From positions 62,001-126,000 of the forward strand of contig NZ_ARQM01000011.1 of assembly GCF_000385135.1 (NCBI RefSeq): a stretch of 64,000 nt of DNA, given 5' to 3'. This document shows, piece by piece, positions 53,148 to 62,126 of this stretch. The DNA is from Promicromonospora sukumoe 327MFSha3.1 (lineage in GTDB: Bacteria; Actinomycetota; Actinomycetes; Actinomycetales; Cellulomonadaceae). The translations under genes were made by a program, and so were the position numbers. Under the pieces are notes generated by a model, which worked only from the letters and a program-made list of their open reading frames with translations, ran no database searches and was not told the DNA's origin. How positions within the stretch are numbered: position 1 is the stretch's first letter; every line of letters begins with the position of its first letter.

Positions 53148-54194
53148 ATGCTGCGTTTCCACTTCACCGCGGACGATCTGGCGCGGGTCCGGATCGCGCC
53201 GGGCCCGGACCCCATGTGGGAGACGCTGCTCAGCGCCCACCTGGTGAACCAGCGGTCGGGCTCCATGATCTTCGATCCCTGGCGGGCGCGGGTGCTGACC
53301 GGCCTGCCGCCCGCTGCGCGCATGCTGCTGCGCCTGGCGCCGCCGCGCGGTTACTCGCCGGACTTCCTCACCCCCGGAACGGGCACCGGCACGCCCCTGA
53401 CCGGCCCTGACACGTTCGAGGTGGGCCTCGACTCCGTCCTGTCCACCTCGAAGGCCCGGCTCCGGCACGACATCTCGCGGCTGGCCCACGGCCGCACGCC
53501 GCACCTGTGGATGCGGGACCTCGCCGACGGGTCGGCGTCGGCCGTGCGGGGGCTCGGCGTCGCGATGCGCGCGTACCACCAGCAGGCGATCGGGCCGTAC
53601 TGGAGCGGCATCCTCGCCGCCGTCGACGTCGACCGGGCGGCGCGCACCCGCGCCTGGGTCGAGGGCGGCACGGAGCACGCGCTGCGGAGCCTGCACCCCG
53701 CGATCCGCTGGCAGCACCCCGTGCTGTCGGTCGCGACCGCCGCGGAGCGGGACGTGCACCTGGCGGGCCGCGGCCTGCTCATCGTCCCGTCCTACTTCTG
53801 TCACCGCGCCCCGATCTCGCTGGCCGACCCGGAGCTGCCGCCGCTGCTGCTCTACCCGATCACCCACGAGCAGGTCTGGACGGGCCAGCGCCCGGAGGAC
53901 CGCGCCGACGAGGACGGCGGCCGCCGGCTCACCGCGCTGCTCGGCCGCACCCGGGCCGCGGTGCTGCGGGAGCTCGGCACCGAGGCGACCACCAGCGAGC
54001 TCGCGCAGCGGCTGGCGATCTCCCCGGCGTCGGCCTCGGAGCACGCGACCGTGCTGCGCAACGCCGGCCTCGTCGCCAGCGGGCGCGAGCGCAACACGGT
54101 GCTGCACGCGCTGACCCCGCTGGGCCGGACCCTGCTGGACGGCAACGAGTGCCGGGTCCCGACGGTCTCTGCTACTGCAGCAGATCCTGCGTGA
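53148..54194 (+). CDS. ArsR-like winged-helix regulator with large N-terminal domain (DUF5937-like)
   Basis: 348 residues from the ATG at 53148, preceded by GGGAGG. The N-terminal 240 residues (start Met-Leu-Arg-Phe-His-Phe-Thr-Ala-Asp-Asp-Leu-Ala-Arg-Val-Arg) belong to an actinobacterial regulator type with an alpha/beta sensor part. The winged helix is at about 255-335, with Ser-Glu-Leu-Ala-Gln-Arg-Leu-Ala-Ile-Ser and Ala-Ser-Glu-His-Ala-Thr-Val-Leu-Arg. Target and effector are unknown. The 3' end overlaps by 23 bp the convergent gene on the other strand. Confidence 0.8.
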   Translation: MLRFHFTADDLARVRIAPGPDPMWETLLSAHLVNQRSGSMIFDPWRARVLTGLPPAARMLLRLAPPRGYSPDFLTPGTGTGTPLTGPDTFEVGLDSVLSTSKARLRHDISRLAHGRTPHLWMRDLADGSASAVRGLGVAMRAYHQQAIGPYWSGILAAVDVDRAARTRAWVEGGTEHALRSLHPAIRWQHPVLSVATAAERDVHLAGRGLLIVPSYFCHRAPISLADPELPPLLLYPITHEQVWTGQRPEDRADEDGGRRLTALLGRTRAAVLRELGTEATTSELAQRLAISPASASEHATVLRNAGLVASGRERNTVLHALTPLGRTLLDGNECRVPTVSATAADPA

Positions 54195-55962
54195 TCGGCT
54201 CCGAGGTCGTCGCCAGGCACAGGCCCACACGGTCGCCGTCGGCCCACGACTCCTCGCTGGGGCCCCAGACCACGTAGCTCACCGAGCCGGCCACCGGGCT
54301 GGTGCGCGCGACCGGGCCGAGCTGCTTGGTGCCGCACACCTGCGCGATCCGCTTGTCGACGGCGTCGCGGCCGGGCCAGACGGCGGCGTCGGCGAAGTCC
54401 GTTCGGCCCACCACCTGGGCGGTGTGCGAGGCGTCGCAGGGGACCGCGAGCACCTCGGAGACCTCGCCGTCCGCCGGGACGCTCTCCACGCACGAGCCGA
54501 GCACGAGCTGCAGTGGGTGCACCTCCTGCGGCTCCGCGATCATCGCCTCGATGGGCTCCCACTGCTGGCGGCCCACCATATTCACGATCAGGGCGATCAC
54601 CGCGACGACGGCCACCACGGCCAGCGTCGCGCCGCCGATCAGGGCGTAGCGCCGCCGCTTCGCGGACTCGTCCTCCGCCGTGGGCGGGCGCCAGCCCGCG
54701 TACGACGCCTCGGGCGCGTAGTCGTGGACCGCCGGGAACGAGTGCGCCGGGTCGCCGGGGCCACCGGGGAACGGCGACGGCGGCTGGTGCGGGGCGGGCT
54801 GCTGCGTGGCCGGCCGGGCGGGGGCCTGCGCTGCCGGCTGGTGCTGCGCCGGCGCGGCGGGCGTCGGGAACGGGCTCGCCGGCGTGGGGGCCGGCGGGGT
54901 GCGGGTCGCCGGGGAGGCGAAGAGCTCCGACTCCGCGGTGGTGTCGTCGGCGCCTGCCGTCTCGTCCGTCGCGGCGTCGTCCGTGGTCGCCCGCCCGGCT
55001 GCGTTCCCCGCGGATGCCTCTGCGGCCCGTGCGTCGGCGGCCGGTGCGTCGGCGGGGGAGCCGGCGGACGCCTCGGCCGGGGAGGCCGCCGACGTCGTCG
55101 CGTCGGCACCGTCCTCGGCCGTCTCGTCCTCGGCCGCGACCGTGCGGGGGCCCAGCGCCTTCTTGTGCGCCGCCGAGATGGCAGCGAACGAGAGCGCCTT
55201 GAAGTCGAAGTTCTCGTCGATCACCGGGACGTTGTCGGCCGGCTTCTTGTCGTCCTCCGGGGCGTCGGCAGGCTGCTCGGCCTTCTCGGCGGTCTTCTCG
55301 TCCGCCTGCTCGACGTCGGTGGCGACGTCGGGCCCAGCGGTCTCGGTGGACTCGGCGGACTCGGTGGGCGAGCCGGCGTCGTCCGCCGGAGGCTCGGGGG
55401 TCCGGGACTCCGGCGCTTCGGTCTCCTGCGCCTCGGGCGCGGTCGGCGCGGCGGCGCGCGTGGGCGGGACGATCGCGATCTCCTCGGTGGGCGCCTCGTA
55501 GCGCTTCGGGCGGTTCGACGGTGCGGGCGGCTCGGCGGGCCCGACGTCCTCGGGCTCGGGGACCGGCTTGGGCGCGGGCTTCGGCGCCGCGGTCGCAGGG
55601 ACGGGCGCGGGCTCCGCGTCCGCCTCGTCCGCGGAGTCCCCGGCGGGGCTGTCCTCGGACTCGTCCACAGCGTTGTCCACAGGCCCGTCCGCGGCGTCGT
55701 CGGCGGCACCGCCCGCGGCGCTGTCCACAGCGTTGTCCACAGCCTCGTGCTCAGCGGCGGCGTCGTCCGCCTCGGCGCCCTCAGGGGCCTCGCCCACCGG
55801 TTCGGAGGCGTCCGCGTCGTCGTCGCCGTCGCCCTTGCCGGCGGGGCCCTGGGGAGCCGGGCCCGGCTCCGAATCGACCTCGGACGCCTTCGCGACAGGA
55901 TCCGAAACGGGGATCTCGGCGACTTCAGTGGCGGCCGGTGTCTGGTCGGGCGTCGACGTCAT
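54172..55962 (-). CDS. Membrane protein with long acidic disordered N-terminus and septum-formation-type extracellular domain
   Basis: 596 residues. About 430 residues are low-complexity Ala/Asp/Glu/Pro, cytoplasmic and probably disordered, with hexapeptide Val-Asp-Asn-Ala-Val-Asp repeated. A basic Lys-Arg-Arg-Arg stop is followed by one membrane helix (about 445-467) and a C-terminal extracellular domain: Leu-Gly-Ser-Cys-Val-Glu, Val-Pro-Cys-Asp-Ala-Ser-His-Thr-Ala-Gln-Val-Val-Gly and Trp-Pro-Gly, with a later Gln-Val-Cys-Gly. Paired cysteines and the His-x-Ala-Gln-Val pattern fit the septum-formation family. Role in cell division is inferred from family only. Confidence 0.75.
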   Translation of the reverse strand: MTSTPDQTPAATEVAEIPVSDPVAKASEVDSEPGPAPQGPAGKGDGDDDADASEPVGEAPEGAEADDAAAEHEAVDNAVDSAAGGAADDAADGPVDNAVDESEDSPAGDSADEADAEPAPVPATAAPKPAPKPVPEPEDVGPAEPPAPSNRPKRYEAPTEEIAIVPPTRAAAPTAPEAQETEAPESRTPEPPADDAGSPTESAESTETAGPDVATDVEQADEKTAEKAEQPADAPEDDKKPADNVPVIDENFDFKALSFAAISAAHKKALGPRTVAAEDETAEDGADATTSAASPAEASAGSPADAPAADARAAEASAGNAAGRATTDDAATDETAGADDTTAESELFASPATRTPPAPTPASPFPTPAAPAQHQPAAQAPARPATQQPAPHQPPSPFPGGPGDPAHSFPAVHDYAPEASYAGWRPPTAEDESAKRRRYALIGGATLAVVAVVAVIALIVNMVGRQQWEPIEAMIAEPQEVHPLQLVLGSCVESVPADGEVSEVLAVPCDASHTAQVVGRTDFADAAVWPGRDAVDKRIAQVCGTKQLGPVARTSPVAGSVSYVVWGPSEESWADGDRVGLCLATTSEPITQDLLQ

Positions 55963-56105
55963 GCAGTTAACTTACCGACATTCTGTAACGACCCTGCCAC
56001 CGGAACGGCACCCGTTTCGAGAGCACTCGATTTATGGACAATTTCACCCGATGATTTCCCCATCGGGAGTGGAACCTCAGCACATCGCAGCGGGCGCGCG
56101 ACGGA

Positions 56106-56930
56106 TCAGTCGGCGAGGTCGACAATCACCGGCACGTGGTCGGAGGCGCCCTTCCCCTTGCGCTCGTCGCGGTCGATCGCGGCCCCCGTGGCACGTCCGG
56201 CGAGCGTCGGCGAGGCCCAGCAGAAGTCGATCCGCAGGCCCTTGTTCCGGGGGAACGCGAGCTGCTGGTAGTCCCAGTACGTGTAGGTGTGCTCCTCGGG
56301 CAGGAACTTGCGGGTCAGCTCCGTGTACCCGGCCTCGCCGAAGGCCTCGAACGCCGCGCGCTCCGGCGGGGACACGTGCGTCTTGCCGGCGAAGTCCGCG
56401 ACGTCGTAGACGTCGGTGTCCAGCGGGATGACGTTCCAGTCCCCGGTGAGCGCGACGGCGTCGCCGGCGTCGGCCCAGGTCTTCGCCGCCGTCCGCAGGG
56501 ACTCCAGCCAGGCGAGCTTGTAGGCGTAGTGCGGGTCGTCGAGCGCGCGGCCGTGCGGCACGTACAGGCTCCACACGCGGACGCCGCCGCAGGTCGCGCC
56601 GATCGCGCGGGCCTCCAGCGGCGGGGCCACGTCGAGCAGGGCGTCCGGGTCGGCGTCGGCCGCGGCCTTGGCGAACCCGGGCTGCTCCGGGAAGTGCGTC
56701 GCGACGTCGGCCAGGCCGACGCGTGACGCGATGGCCACGCCGTTCCACTGGGAGAGCCCGAAGTGCGCGACCTCGTACCCGGCTGCCTCGAAGGCCGCGG
56801 TGGGGAACTGGTCGTCCCGGCACTTGGTCTCCTGGATCGCCAGGACGTCGGTCCCCGACCGGTCGAGGAAGGCGAGCACGCGGTCCACCCGCGTGCGGAT
56901 CGAGTTGACGTTCCAGGTGACGAGGCGCAC
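56106..56930 (-). CDS. xthA: Exodeoxyribonuclease III
   Basis: 274 residues, GTG start at 56930. The EEP-fold motifs are all present: Thr-Trp-Asn-Val-Asn-Ser-Ile-Arg, the metal Glu in Ile-Gln-Glu-Thr-Lys, Tyr-Val-Pro-His-Gly, Gly-Asp-Trp-Asn-Val-Ile-Pro, and the catalytic pair in Arg-Ile-Asp-Phe-Cys-Trp and Ser-Asp-His-Val-Pro. It cleaves at abasic sites and trims 3' blocks in base-excision repair. It stands alone and is divergent from the peptide-binding protein gene only 37 bases away. The 143-base gap downstream shows nothing clear. Confidence 0.94.
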   Translation of the reverse strand: MRLVTWNVNSIRTRVDRVLAFLDRSGTDVLAIQETKCRDDQFPTAAFEAAGYEVAHFGLSQWNGVAIASRVGLADVATHFPEQPGFAKAAADADPDALLDVAPPLEARAIGATCGGVRVWSLYVPHGRALDDPHYAYKLAWLESLRTAAKTWADAGDAVALTGDWNVIPLDTDVYDVADFAGKTHVSPPERAAFEAFGEAGYTELTRKFLPEEHTYTYWDYQQLAFPRNKGLRIDFCWASPTLAGRATGAAIDRDERKGKGASDHVPVIVDLAD

Positions 56931-56967
56931 AGGCTCACCCTATGTTCACCCCGACTACCCTGGCACC

Positions 56968-58485
56968 GTGCAGAACCTCAGCAGGCGTCTTGTCGGTGCC
57001 GTCGTCGTCCTCACGTCAGCGGCCCTGCTCACGGCGTGCTCCGCGGGCAGCTCGTCCGGCGGGGCCTCGGCCGGGCGGACCGACGTCGTCGTCGGGCTGA
57101 CCGGGGAGCCGACCAACCTCGACTTCACCACCACCTCCGGCTCGGCGATCCCGCAGCTGCTGATGAACAACGTCTACGAGGGCCTGGTGACGATCGACCA
57201 GGAGGGCGAGGTGCAGCCGCAGCTCGCCGAGAAGTGGAGCATCAACGGCGACCGCACGGTCTACACCTTCACCCTGCACGACGGCGTGACCTTCTCCGAC
57301 GGCTCGCCGTTCACCGCGGACGACGTCGTCGCGTCGATCGGCCGGGTCCAGGACGACTGGACGCTGAGCCTGAAGTCGAAGATGGACGTCGTGAAGAGCG
57401 TCGAGGCCGTCAGCGACACCGAGGTCGCCGTGACCCTGACGCACCCCAGCAACGCCTGGCTGTTCGACATGGGCACGTCCGTGGGCGCCATGTTCCCCGA
57501 CGACCTGTCCGTCGACCTGGCCACCGAGGCCGTCGGCACCGGCCCGTACACGGTCGAGGAGGTCGCCACCGGCGAGCACGTCACTCTCGCCGCCCGCGAC
57601 GACTACTGGGGCGAGGCCCCAGCGATCACCGACGTCACCGTCCGGTACTTCGCCGACGCCAATGCCCAGGCCAACGCCGTCCGCGCCGGCGACATCGACA
57701 TGGCTTACAACATGCAGGCCCCCGACCTGCTGGCCGGGCTGGAGCAGGACCAGGACCTCCAGGTGATCGACGGCACCTCGACGGGCGAGGTGCTGCTCGC
57801 GCTGAACAACGCCCGGCCGCCGTTCGACGACCTGAACGTGCGCCGCGCGATCATGTACGCGATCGACCGCAAGGCCGTGCTGGACACGGCCTGGGCCGGG
57901 CACGGGGAACTCATCGGCTCGATGGTGCCGCCCACCGACCCCTACTACCAGGACCTGACGGGCGCCTACCCGTACGACCCCGACCGCGCGCGCGAGCTGC
58001 TGGCCGAGGCCGGCGCCGAGGACCTGAGCATCACCTTCGACGTGCCGACCCGCCCGTACGCCGAGGCCGTCGCCCAGGTGGTGGTCTCGCAGCTCGCGGA
58101 GGTCGGCATCGACGCGAAGATCGTCCCCGCGGAGTTCCCCGCCGTCTGGCTCGACAAGGTGTTCACCGAGCACGACTACGAGATGTCCGTGATCCTGCAC
58201 ACCGAGGCCCGGGACATGCTCACCGTCTTCGGCGACCCCGACTACTACGTCGGCTACGACAACCCGGAGCTGGGCGAGGTCGCCGAGAAGGCCGACGAGG
58301 GCAGCCCCGACCAGTACGTCGCCGGCATGCAGGAGGTCTCCCGGATGATCGTCGACGACGCCGCGAGCGACCCCCTGTTCCTCTTCCCCAACACCGTGGT
58401 GGCCGACGCCGCCCTGTCGGGCATCGCCGCGAACGCCACCACGGAGTCCATGGACCTGACCGGCCTGCGCTGGTCGGACAGCTGA
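56968..58485 (+). CDS. Peptide/opine ABC transporter substrate-binding lipoprotein (family 5)
   Basis: 505 residues, GTG start at 56968 with no obvious ribosome site; TACCCT lies at a -10-like distance, so a leaderless message is possible. The lipobox is Ala-Leu-Leu-Thr-Ala-Cys. The family 5 fold shows Asn-Val-Tyr-Glu-Gly-Leu-Val, Gln-Pro-Gln-Leu-Ala-Glu-Lys-Trp, Val-Thr-Phe-Ser-Asp-Gly-Ser-Pro-Phe-Thr-Ala-Asp-Asp-Val and Asn-Val-Arg-Arg-Ala-Ile-Met-Tyr-Ala-Ile-Asp. It should bind oligopeptides or a similar ligand outside the membrane. First gene of a three-gene importer operon. Confidence 0.93.
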   Translation: MQNLSRRLVGAVVVLTSAALLTACSAGSSSGGASAGRTDVVVGLTGEPTNLDFTTTSGSAIPQLLMNNVYEGLVTIDQEGEVQPQLAEKWSINGDRTVYTFTLHDGVTFSDGSPFTADDVVASIGRVQDDWTLSLKSKMDVVKSVEAVSDTEVAVTLTHPSNAWLFDMGTSVGAMFPDDLSVDLATEAVGTGPYTVEEVATGEHVTLAARDDYWGEAPAITDVTVRYFADANAQANAVRAGDIDMAYNMQAPDLLAGLEQDQDLQVIDGTSTGEVLLALNNARPPFDDLNVRRAIMYAIDRKAVLDTAWAGHGELIGSMVPPTDPYYQDLTGAYPYDPDRARELLAEAGAEDLSITFDVPTRPYAEAVAQVVVSQLAEVGIDAKIVPAEFPAVWLDKVFTEHDYEMSVILHTEARDMLTVFGDPDYYVGYDNPELGEVAEKADEGSPDQYVAGMQEVSRMIVDDAASDPLFLFPNTVVADAALSGIAANATTESMDLTGLRWSDS

Positions 58486-58510
58486 TCCGGCCGACGCCGG
58501 ACGCCGCCCC

Positions 58511-59458
58511 GTGGTCAGACACCTCGCCTCGCACGCCGCCCAGCTCGTCGTCACGCTGCTCGTGGCGACGGTGGCGATCTTCGTGCTGCTGCGCGTGCTG
58601 CCGGGCGACCCCGCCGCCGTCGCGCTCGGGATCGAGGCGTCGCCGGAGGCGCTCGCGGCCTGGCGGGCCGAGCACGGCACGGACGGGTCGCTGGTGGTCC
58701 AGTACCTGCAGTGGGTGGGCGGGCTGCTCACCGGGGACCTCGGCACCAGCTACGTGACGTCGCAGGAGCTGACGCCGCTGGTCGCGGACCGGGTGCAGGT
58801 CACGGGCATCCTCGTGCTGCTCGGCATGCTGATCGCGCTGGTGGTGGCGGTGCCGGTGGGCACGCTGGCCGCCGTCTGGCACCGGAACGCGGGTGGCGTG
58901 ACCCTCTCGGCGGTGAGCCAGGTGGGCGTGGCCGTGCCGAACTTCCTGGTGGGCGTGCTCCTCGTCGCGCTCTTCGCGGTGCGGCTGGGCTGGCTCCCGT
59001 CGGGCGGGTGGACGGCGCCGGCCGACGGGCTCGGCGAGTTCTGGCGGCACGTGCTGCTCCCCGCCGTCGCGCTGGGCTCGGTGCAGGCCGCGATCATCAC
59101 GCGGTACGTGCGCAGCGCCGTGCTGGAGATCATGCGCGAGGACTTCCTGCGCACGGCCCGCGCCAAGGGGCTCACCTTCACCGGCGCCCTGGTGCGGCAC
59201 GGGCTGCGGAACGCCGGCGTGCCCATCGTGACGGTGGTCGGCGTGCAGATCGCGTCCATGCTGATCGGCGCCGTGGTGATCGAGCGGGTGTTCGCGGTGC
59301 CGGGGCTCGGCAGCCTGCTGCTGGACTCGGTGGGCAACCGCGACCTGCTGGCCGTGCAGTCGATCGTGGCGGTGCTCGTGGTGCTGGTGGTGCTCCTGAA
59401 CTTCCTGGTAGACCTGGTCTACACGCTGCTCGACCCGCGTCTGCGGAGGGCGGCATGA
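58511..59458 (+). CDS. Peptide ABC transporter permease, DppB-like
   Basis: 315 residues, GTG start. Six membrane helices, the first starting near residue 10 (Leu-Val-Val-Thr-Leu-Leu-Val-Ala-Thr-Val). Typical DppB features are Arg-Val-Leu-Pro-Gly-Asp-Pro near residue 30, the Gly-Asp-Leu-Gly-Thr-Ser-Tyr turn, and the ATPase-contact loop Arg-Thr-Ala-Arg-Ala-Lys-Gly-Leu. It pairs with the permease part of the next gene, whose start overlaps this stop by ATGA. Confidence 0.93.
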   Translation: MVRHLASHAAQLVVTLLVATVAIFVLLRVLPGDPAAVALGIEASPEALAAWRAEHGTDGSLVVQYLQWVGGLLTGDLGTSYVTSQELTPLVADRVQVTGILVLLGMLIALVVAVPVGTLAAVWHRNAGGVTLSAVSQVGVAVPNFLVGVLLVALFAVRLGWLPSGGWTAPADGLGEFWRHVLLPAVALGSVQAAIITRYVRSAVLEIMREDFLRTARAKGLTFTGALVRHGLRNAGVPIVTVVGVQIASMLIGAVVIERVFAVPGLGSLLLDSVGNRDLLAVQSIVAVLVVLVVLLNFLVDLVYTLLDPRLRRAA

Positions 59459-62016
59459 GCGCCGCGGGGCGCCGTCGGCCCGGCGCGCACCCGCAGCTCG
59501 TCATCGGCGCCGTGCTGGTGGGGCTGGTGCTGGTCACGGCCCTCGTCTCGCTCGTCTGGACCCCGTACGACCCGGTGCACGCGGGCGCCGAGCGGCTGCT
59601 GCCGCCGGGAGCCGAGCACTGGTTCGGCACCGACCGGTTCGGTCGCGACGTGTTCTCGCAGGTCATGGCCGGTGCGCAGATCACGCTCCTGGTGGGGCTG
59701 GTCGCGGTCGGGATCGCCGCGCTGGTGGGCGTGCCGCTCGGCGTGCTGGCCGGCATGCTCCAGGGTTCGGGCCGCGGTCGGCCGGCCGCGGTGCTCATGC
59801 GCGGCACGGACATCCTGCTCGCGTTCCCCGGACTGCTGCTCGCGATCGTGCTGGGCGCCGTCTACGGCGCGGGCACGGTCACCGCGATGGTCGCGCTCGG
59901 CATCGGCTCGATCCCTGCCTTCGCACGCGTGGCCCGCGGCGGCACCCTCCAGGTGATGCGCTCCGACTACGTGCTCGCCGCCCGGGCGGCCAACCGCGGC
60001 GAGGTCGCGATCGCGGCGCGGCACGTGCTGCCCAACATCGCCGGCACGGTGCTGGTGCAGTGCTCCGTCAACTTCGCGATCGCCGTGCTCGCCGAGGCCG
60101 GGCTGTCGTTCCTCGGCCTCGGCACTCCGCCGCCCACGCCGTCGTGGGGCCGCATGCTGCAGGAGTCCCAGCAGTTCCTCGGCCTGGCCGACCACCTCGC
60201 GATCGTGCCCGGGGTTGCGATCGCCGTCGCCGTGCTCGGCTTCAACCTGTTGGGCGACGGGCTCCGCGACGTGCTGGACCCGCGCCTCAAGACCGAGCCC
60301 GCTGCGCCCTCGCGGGTCGACGCCTCGCAGGTCGAGCCCCCGCTGGTCGAGCCTGTCGAGACCCCCGACCCCTCGCAGGTCGAGCCTGTCGAGACCCCCG
60401 CCCTCGACCTCCGCCACCTCACCGTCCGCACGACGAGCGGCCGCACCCTCCTGGACGACCTCTCGCTGCGGGTCGCCGCGGGGGAGCGCGTCGGGCTGAT
60501 CGGCGAGTCCGGCTCCGGAAAGACCATGACGGCGCTCGCGGCGCTCGGTCTGCTGCCCGACGGCGTCGCGGCGACCGGGCACGTCGGCCTCGCCGGGGTG
60601 GACGGGAACCTCCTGGACCGCGGCGAGCGGGCCCTGGCCCGCCTGCGTGGGCAGGAGATCTCGATGGTCTTCCAGGAGCCGATGACGGCGCTCAACCCGC
60701 TCGTGCGTGTGGGTCACCAGGTCGCCGAGGCGATGACCCTGCACGGCACGGACGGCCGGACGGCGACGCTGCGCGCGGCGGAGCTCCTCGCCGAGGTCGG
60801 CCTGCCCGACGGCGCCGCCCGGCGGTACCCGCACGAGCTGTCCGGCGGGCAGCGGCAGCGCGTGGTGCTGGCCATGGCGCTGGCCGACGACCCGGCCGTG
60901 CTCGTGGCGGACGAGCCGACGACGGCCCTCGACGTCACCGTCCAGCGCCAGGTGCTCGACCTCATGACGCGGCTGGTCAGCGACCGGGGCGCCGGGCTGC
61001 TGTTCATCACGCACGACCTGGCCGTGGTGTCCCAGGTCTGCGAGCGCGTGGTGGTGCTGCTCGACGGCGTCGTGGTCGAGGAGGGCCCGGTCGAGGAGGT
61101 GTTCGCGCACCCCCGGCACGAGTACACGCGGCGGCTGCTGGCGGCGTCGACCCTGGAACCCCGCCCGTCGCCATCGCTGGTCGAGCCTGTCGAGACCCGC
61201 CCTTCGCTGGTCGAGCCCGTCGAGACCCCCGCCCCCCTGGTCCGTGTCCAGGACGTCACCCGCACCTACGCGCACCGGGGCCAGCCGGTCCAGGCGCTGC
61301 GGGGCGTCTCCCTCGCGGTCCAGGAGGGGCAGCGGTTCGGGATCGTGGGGGAGTCCGGGTCGGGCAAGTCCACGCTGCTGCGGATCGTCGCAGGGCTCGA
61401 CCGGGCGACGTCGGGCCGGGTCGTGACCGCGGGCGTCGAGCTGAGCCCGGCCGAACCGCGCGACCTGGGTGGCCTGCGCTCCGCGCTGCAGCTCGTGTTC
61501 CAGGACCCGTACGGCTCGCTCGACCCCCGCATGACCGTCGGCGACATCGTGGCGGAGCCGCTGCTGAACGCGAGGAACGTCCGGGATGGCGGCCCGCGCT
61601 CGGCGGCCGGACGGCGCGACGCGGTGCGCGAGATGCTGGACGCCGTCGGCCTGCCGCTCGACGCGGCCGGGCGGTACCCGCACCAGTTCTCCGGCGGCCA
61701 GCGGCAGCGCATCGCGATCGCGCGGGCGCTGGTGTGCCGCCCGCGCATCCTCGTGGCGGACGAGCCGGTCAGCGCGCTCGACGTGTCCGTCCGGCGGCAG
61801 GTGCTGGACCTGCTCGCGCGCCTCGCGGACGAGCGCGCGCTGACCCTCCTGCTGGTATCGCACGACCTGGGCGTCGTGCGGCACGTCTGCGACCACGTCG
61901 CGGTGATGCACGACGGCCTGATCGTGGAGCAGGGCCCCACCGGCCAGGTCTACGACGACCCGCAGGACGAGTACACGCGCCGCCTGCGCGCGGCGACCCC
62001 GCAGCTCGCGCGCTGA
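59455..62016 (+). CDS. Triple fusion: DppC-like permease, DppD-like ATPase and DppF-like ATPase
   Basis: 853 residues. Residues 1-283 are a DppC permease (Phe-Gly-Thr-Asp-Arg-Phe-Gly-Arg-Asp near 60, contact loop Ala-Ala-Arg-Ala-Ala). Residues about 318-570 are the first ATPase (Walker A Gly-Glu-Ser-Gly-Ser-Gly-Lys-Thr near 350, signature Leu-Ser-Gly-Gly-Gln-Arg-Gln, Walker B Leu-Val-Ala-Asp-Glu-Pro). Residues about 593-853 are the second ATPase with the same motifs. Both linkers (about 290-315 and 572-592) are translated REP1 units reading Leu-Val-Glu-Pro-Val-Glu-Thr. The three parts plus DppB and the binding protein make a complete importer. No frameshift was seen. Confidence 0.93.
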   Translation: MSAAGRRRPGAHPQLVIGAVLVGLVLVTALVSLVWTPYDPVHAGAERLLPPGAEHWFGTDRFGRDVFSQVMAGAQITLLVGLVAVGIAALVGVPLGVLAGMLQGSGRGRPAAVLMRGTDILLAFPGLLLAIVLGAVYGAGTVTAMVALGIGSIPAFARVARGGTLQVMRSDYVLAARAANRGEVAIAARHVLPNIAGTVLVQCSVNFAIAVLAEAGLSFLGLGTPPPTPSWGRMLQESQQFLGLADHLAIVPGVAIAVAVLGFNLLGDGLRDVLDPRLKTEPAAPSRVDASQVEPPLVEPVETPDPSQVEPVETPALDLRHLTVRTTSGRTLLDDLSLRVAAGERVGLIGESGSGKTMTALAALGLLPDGVAATGHVGLAGVDGNLLDRGERALARLRGQEISMVFQEPMTALNPLVRVGHQVAEAMTLHGTDGRTATLRAAELLAEVGLPDGAARRYPHELSGGQRQRVVLAMALADDPAVLVADEPTTALDVTVQRQVLDLMTRLVSDRGAGLLFITHDLAVVSQVCERVVVLLDGVVVEEGPVEEVFAHPRHEYTRRLLAASTLEPRPSPSLVEPVETRPSLVEPVETPAPLVRVQDVTRTYAHRGQPVQALRGVSLAVQEGQRFGIVGESGSGKSTLLRIVAGLDRATSGRVVTAGVELSPAEPRDLGGLRSALQLVFQDPYGSLDPRMTVGDIVAEPLLNARNVRDGGPRSAAGRRDAVREMLDAVGLPLDAAGRYPHQFSGGQRQRIAIARALVCRPRILVADEPVSALDVSVRRQVLDLLARLADERALTLLLVSHDLGVVRHVCDHVAVMHDGLIVEQGPTGQVYDDPQDEYTRRLRAATPQLAR
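60326..60397 (+). repeat. REP1 half-units in frame in linker 1 of the ABC fusion
   Basis: Two units, 60341-60364 and 60374-60397, each (C/A)GGTCGAGCCTGTCGAGACCC, plus a partial copy at 60326. Only one arm of the palindrome is present per unit. Translated as Val-Glu-Pro-Val-Glu-Thr between the permease and first ATPase parts. Confidence 0.88.
61174..61228 (+). repeat. REP1 half-units in frame in linker 2 of the ABC fusion
   Basis: Two units, 61174-61198 and 61203-61228, each TCGCTGGTCGAGC(C)(T/C)GTCGAGACCC type, translated as Ser-Leu-Val-Glu-Pro-Val-Glu-Thr twice between the two ATPase parts. Same frame as linker 1. Confidence 0.88.
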
Positions 62017-62126
62017 CCCACCGCGTGCGTGGCCTGCGCGCCTACCCAACGATCCGGACGTATCCGGCGTCTGCCCTGGTGAAGGCGGTGTTCGACCGCC
62101 CGCATCCTCACGAAGGAGACAGGTAG

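Noticed and set aside
58711-59454. Long N-terminal extension of the ABC fusion
   Set aside because: Arg/Gly-rich shadow of the DppB-like gene; the family start is at the ATG at 59455, which overlaps the upstream stop.
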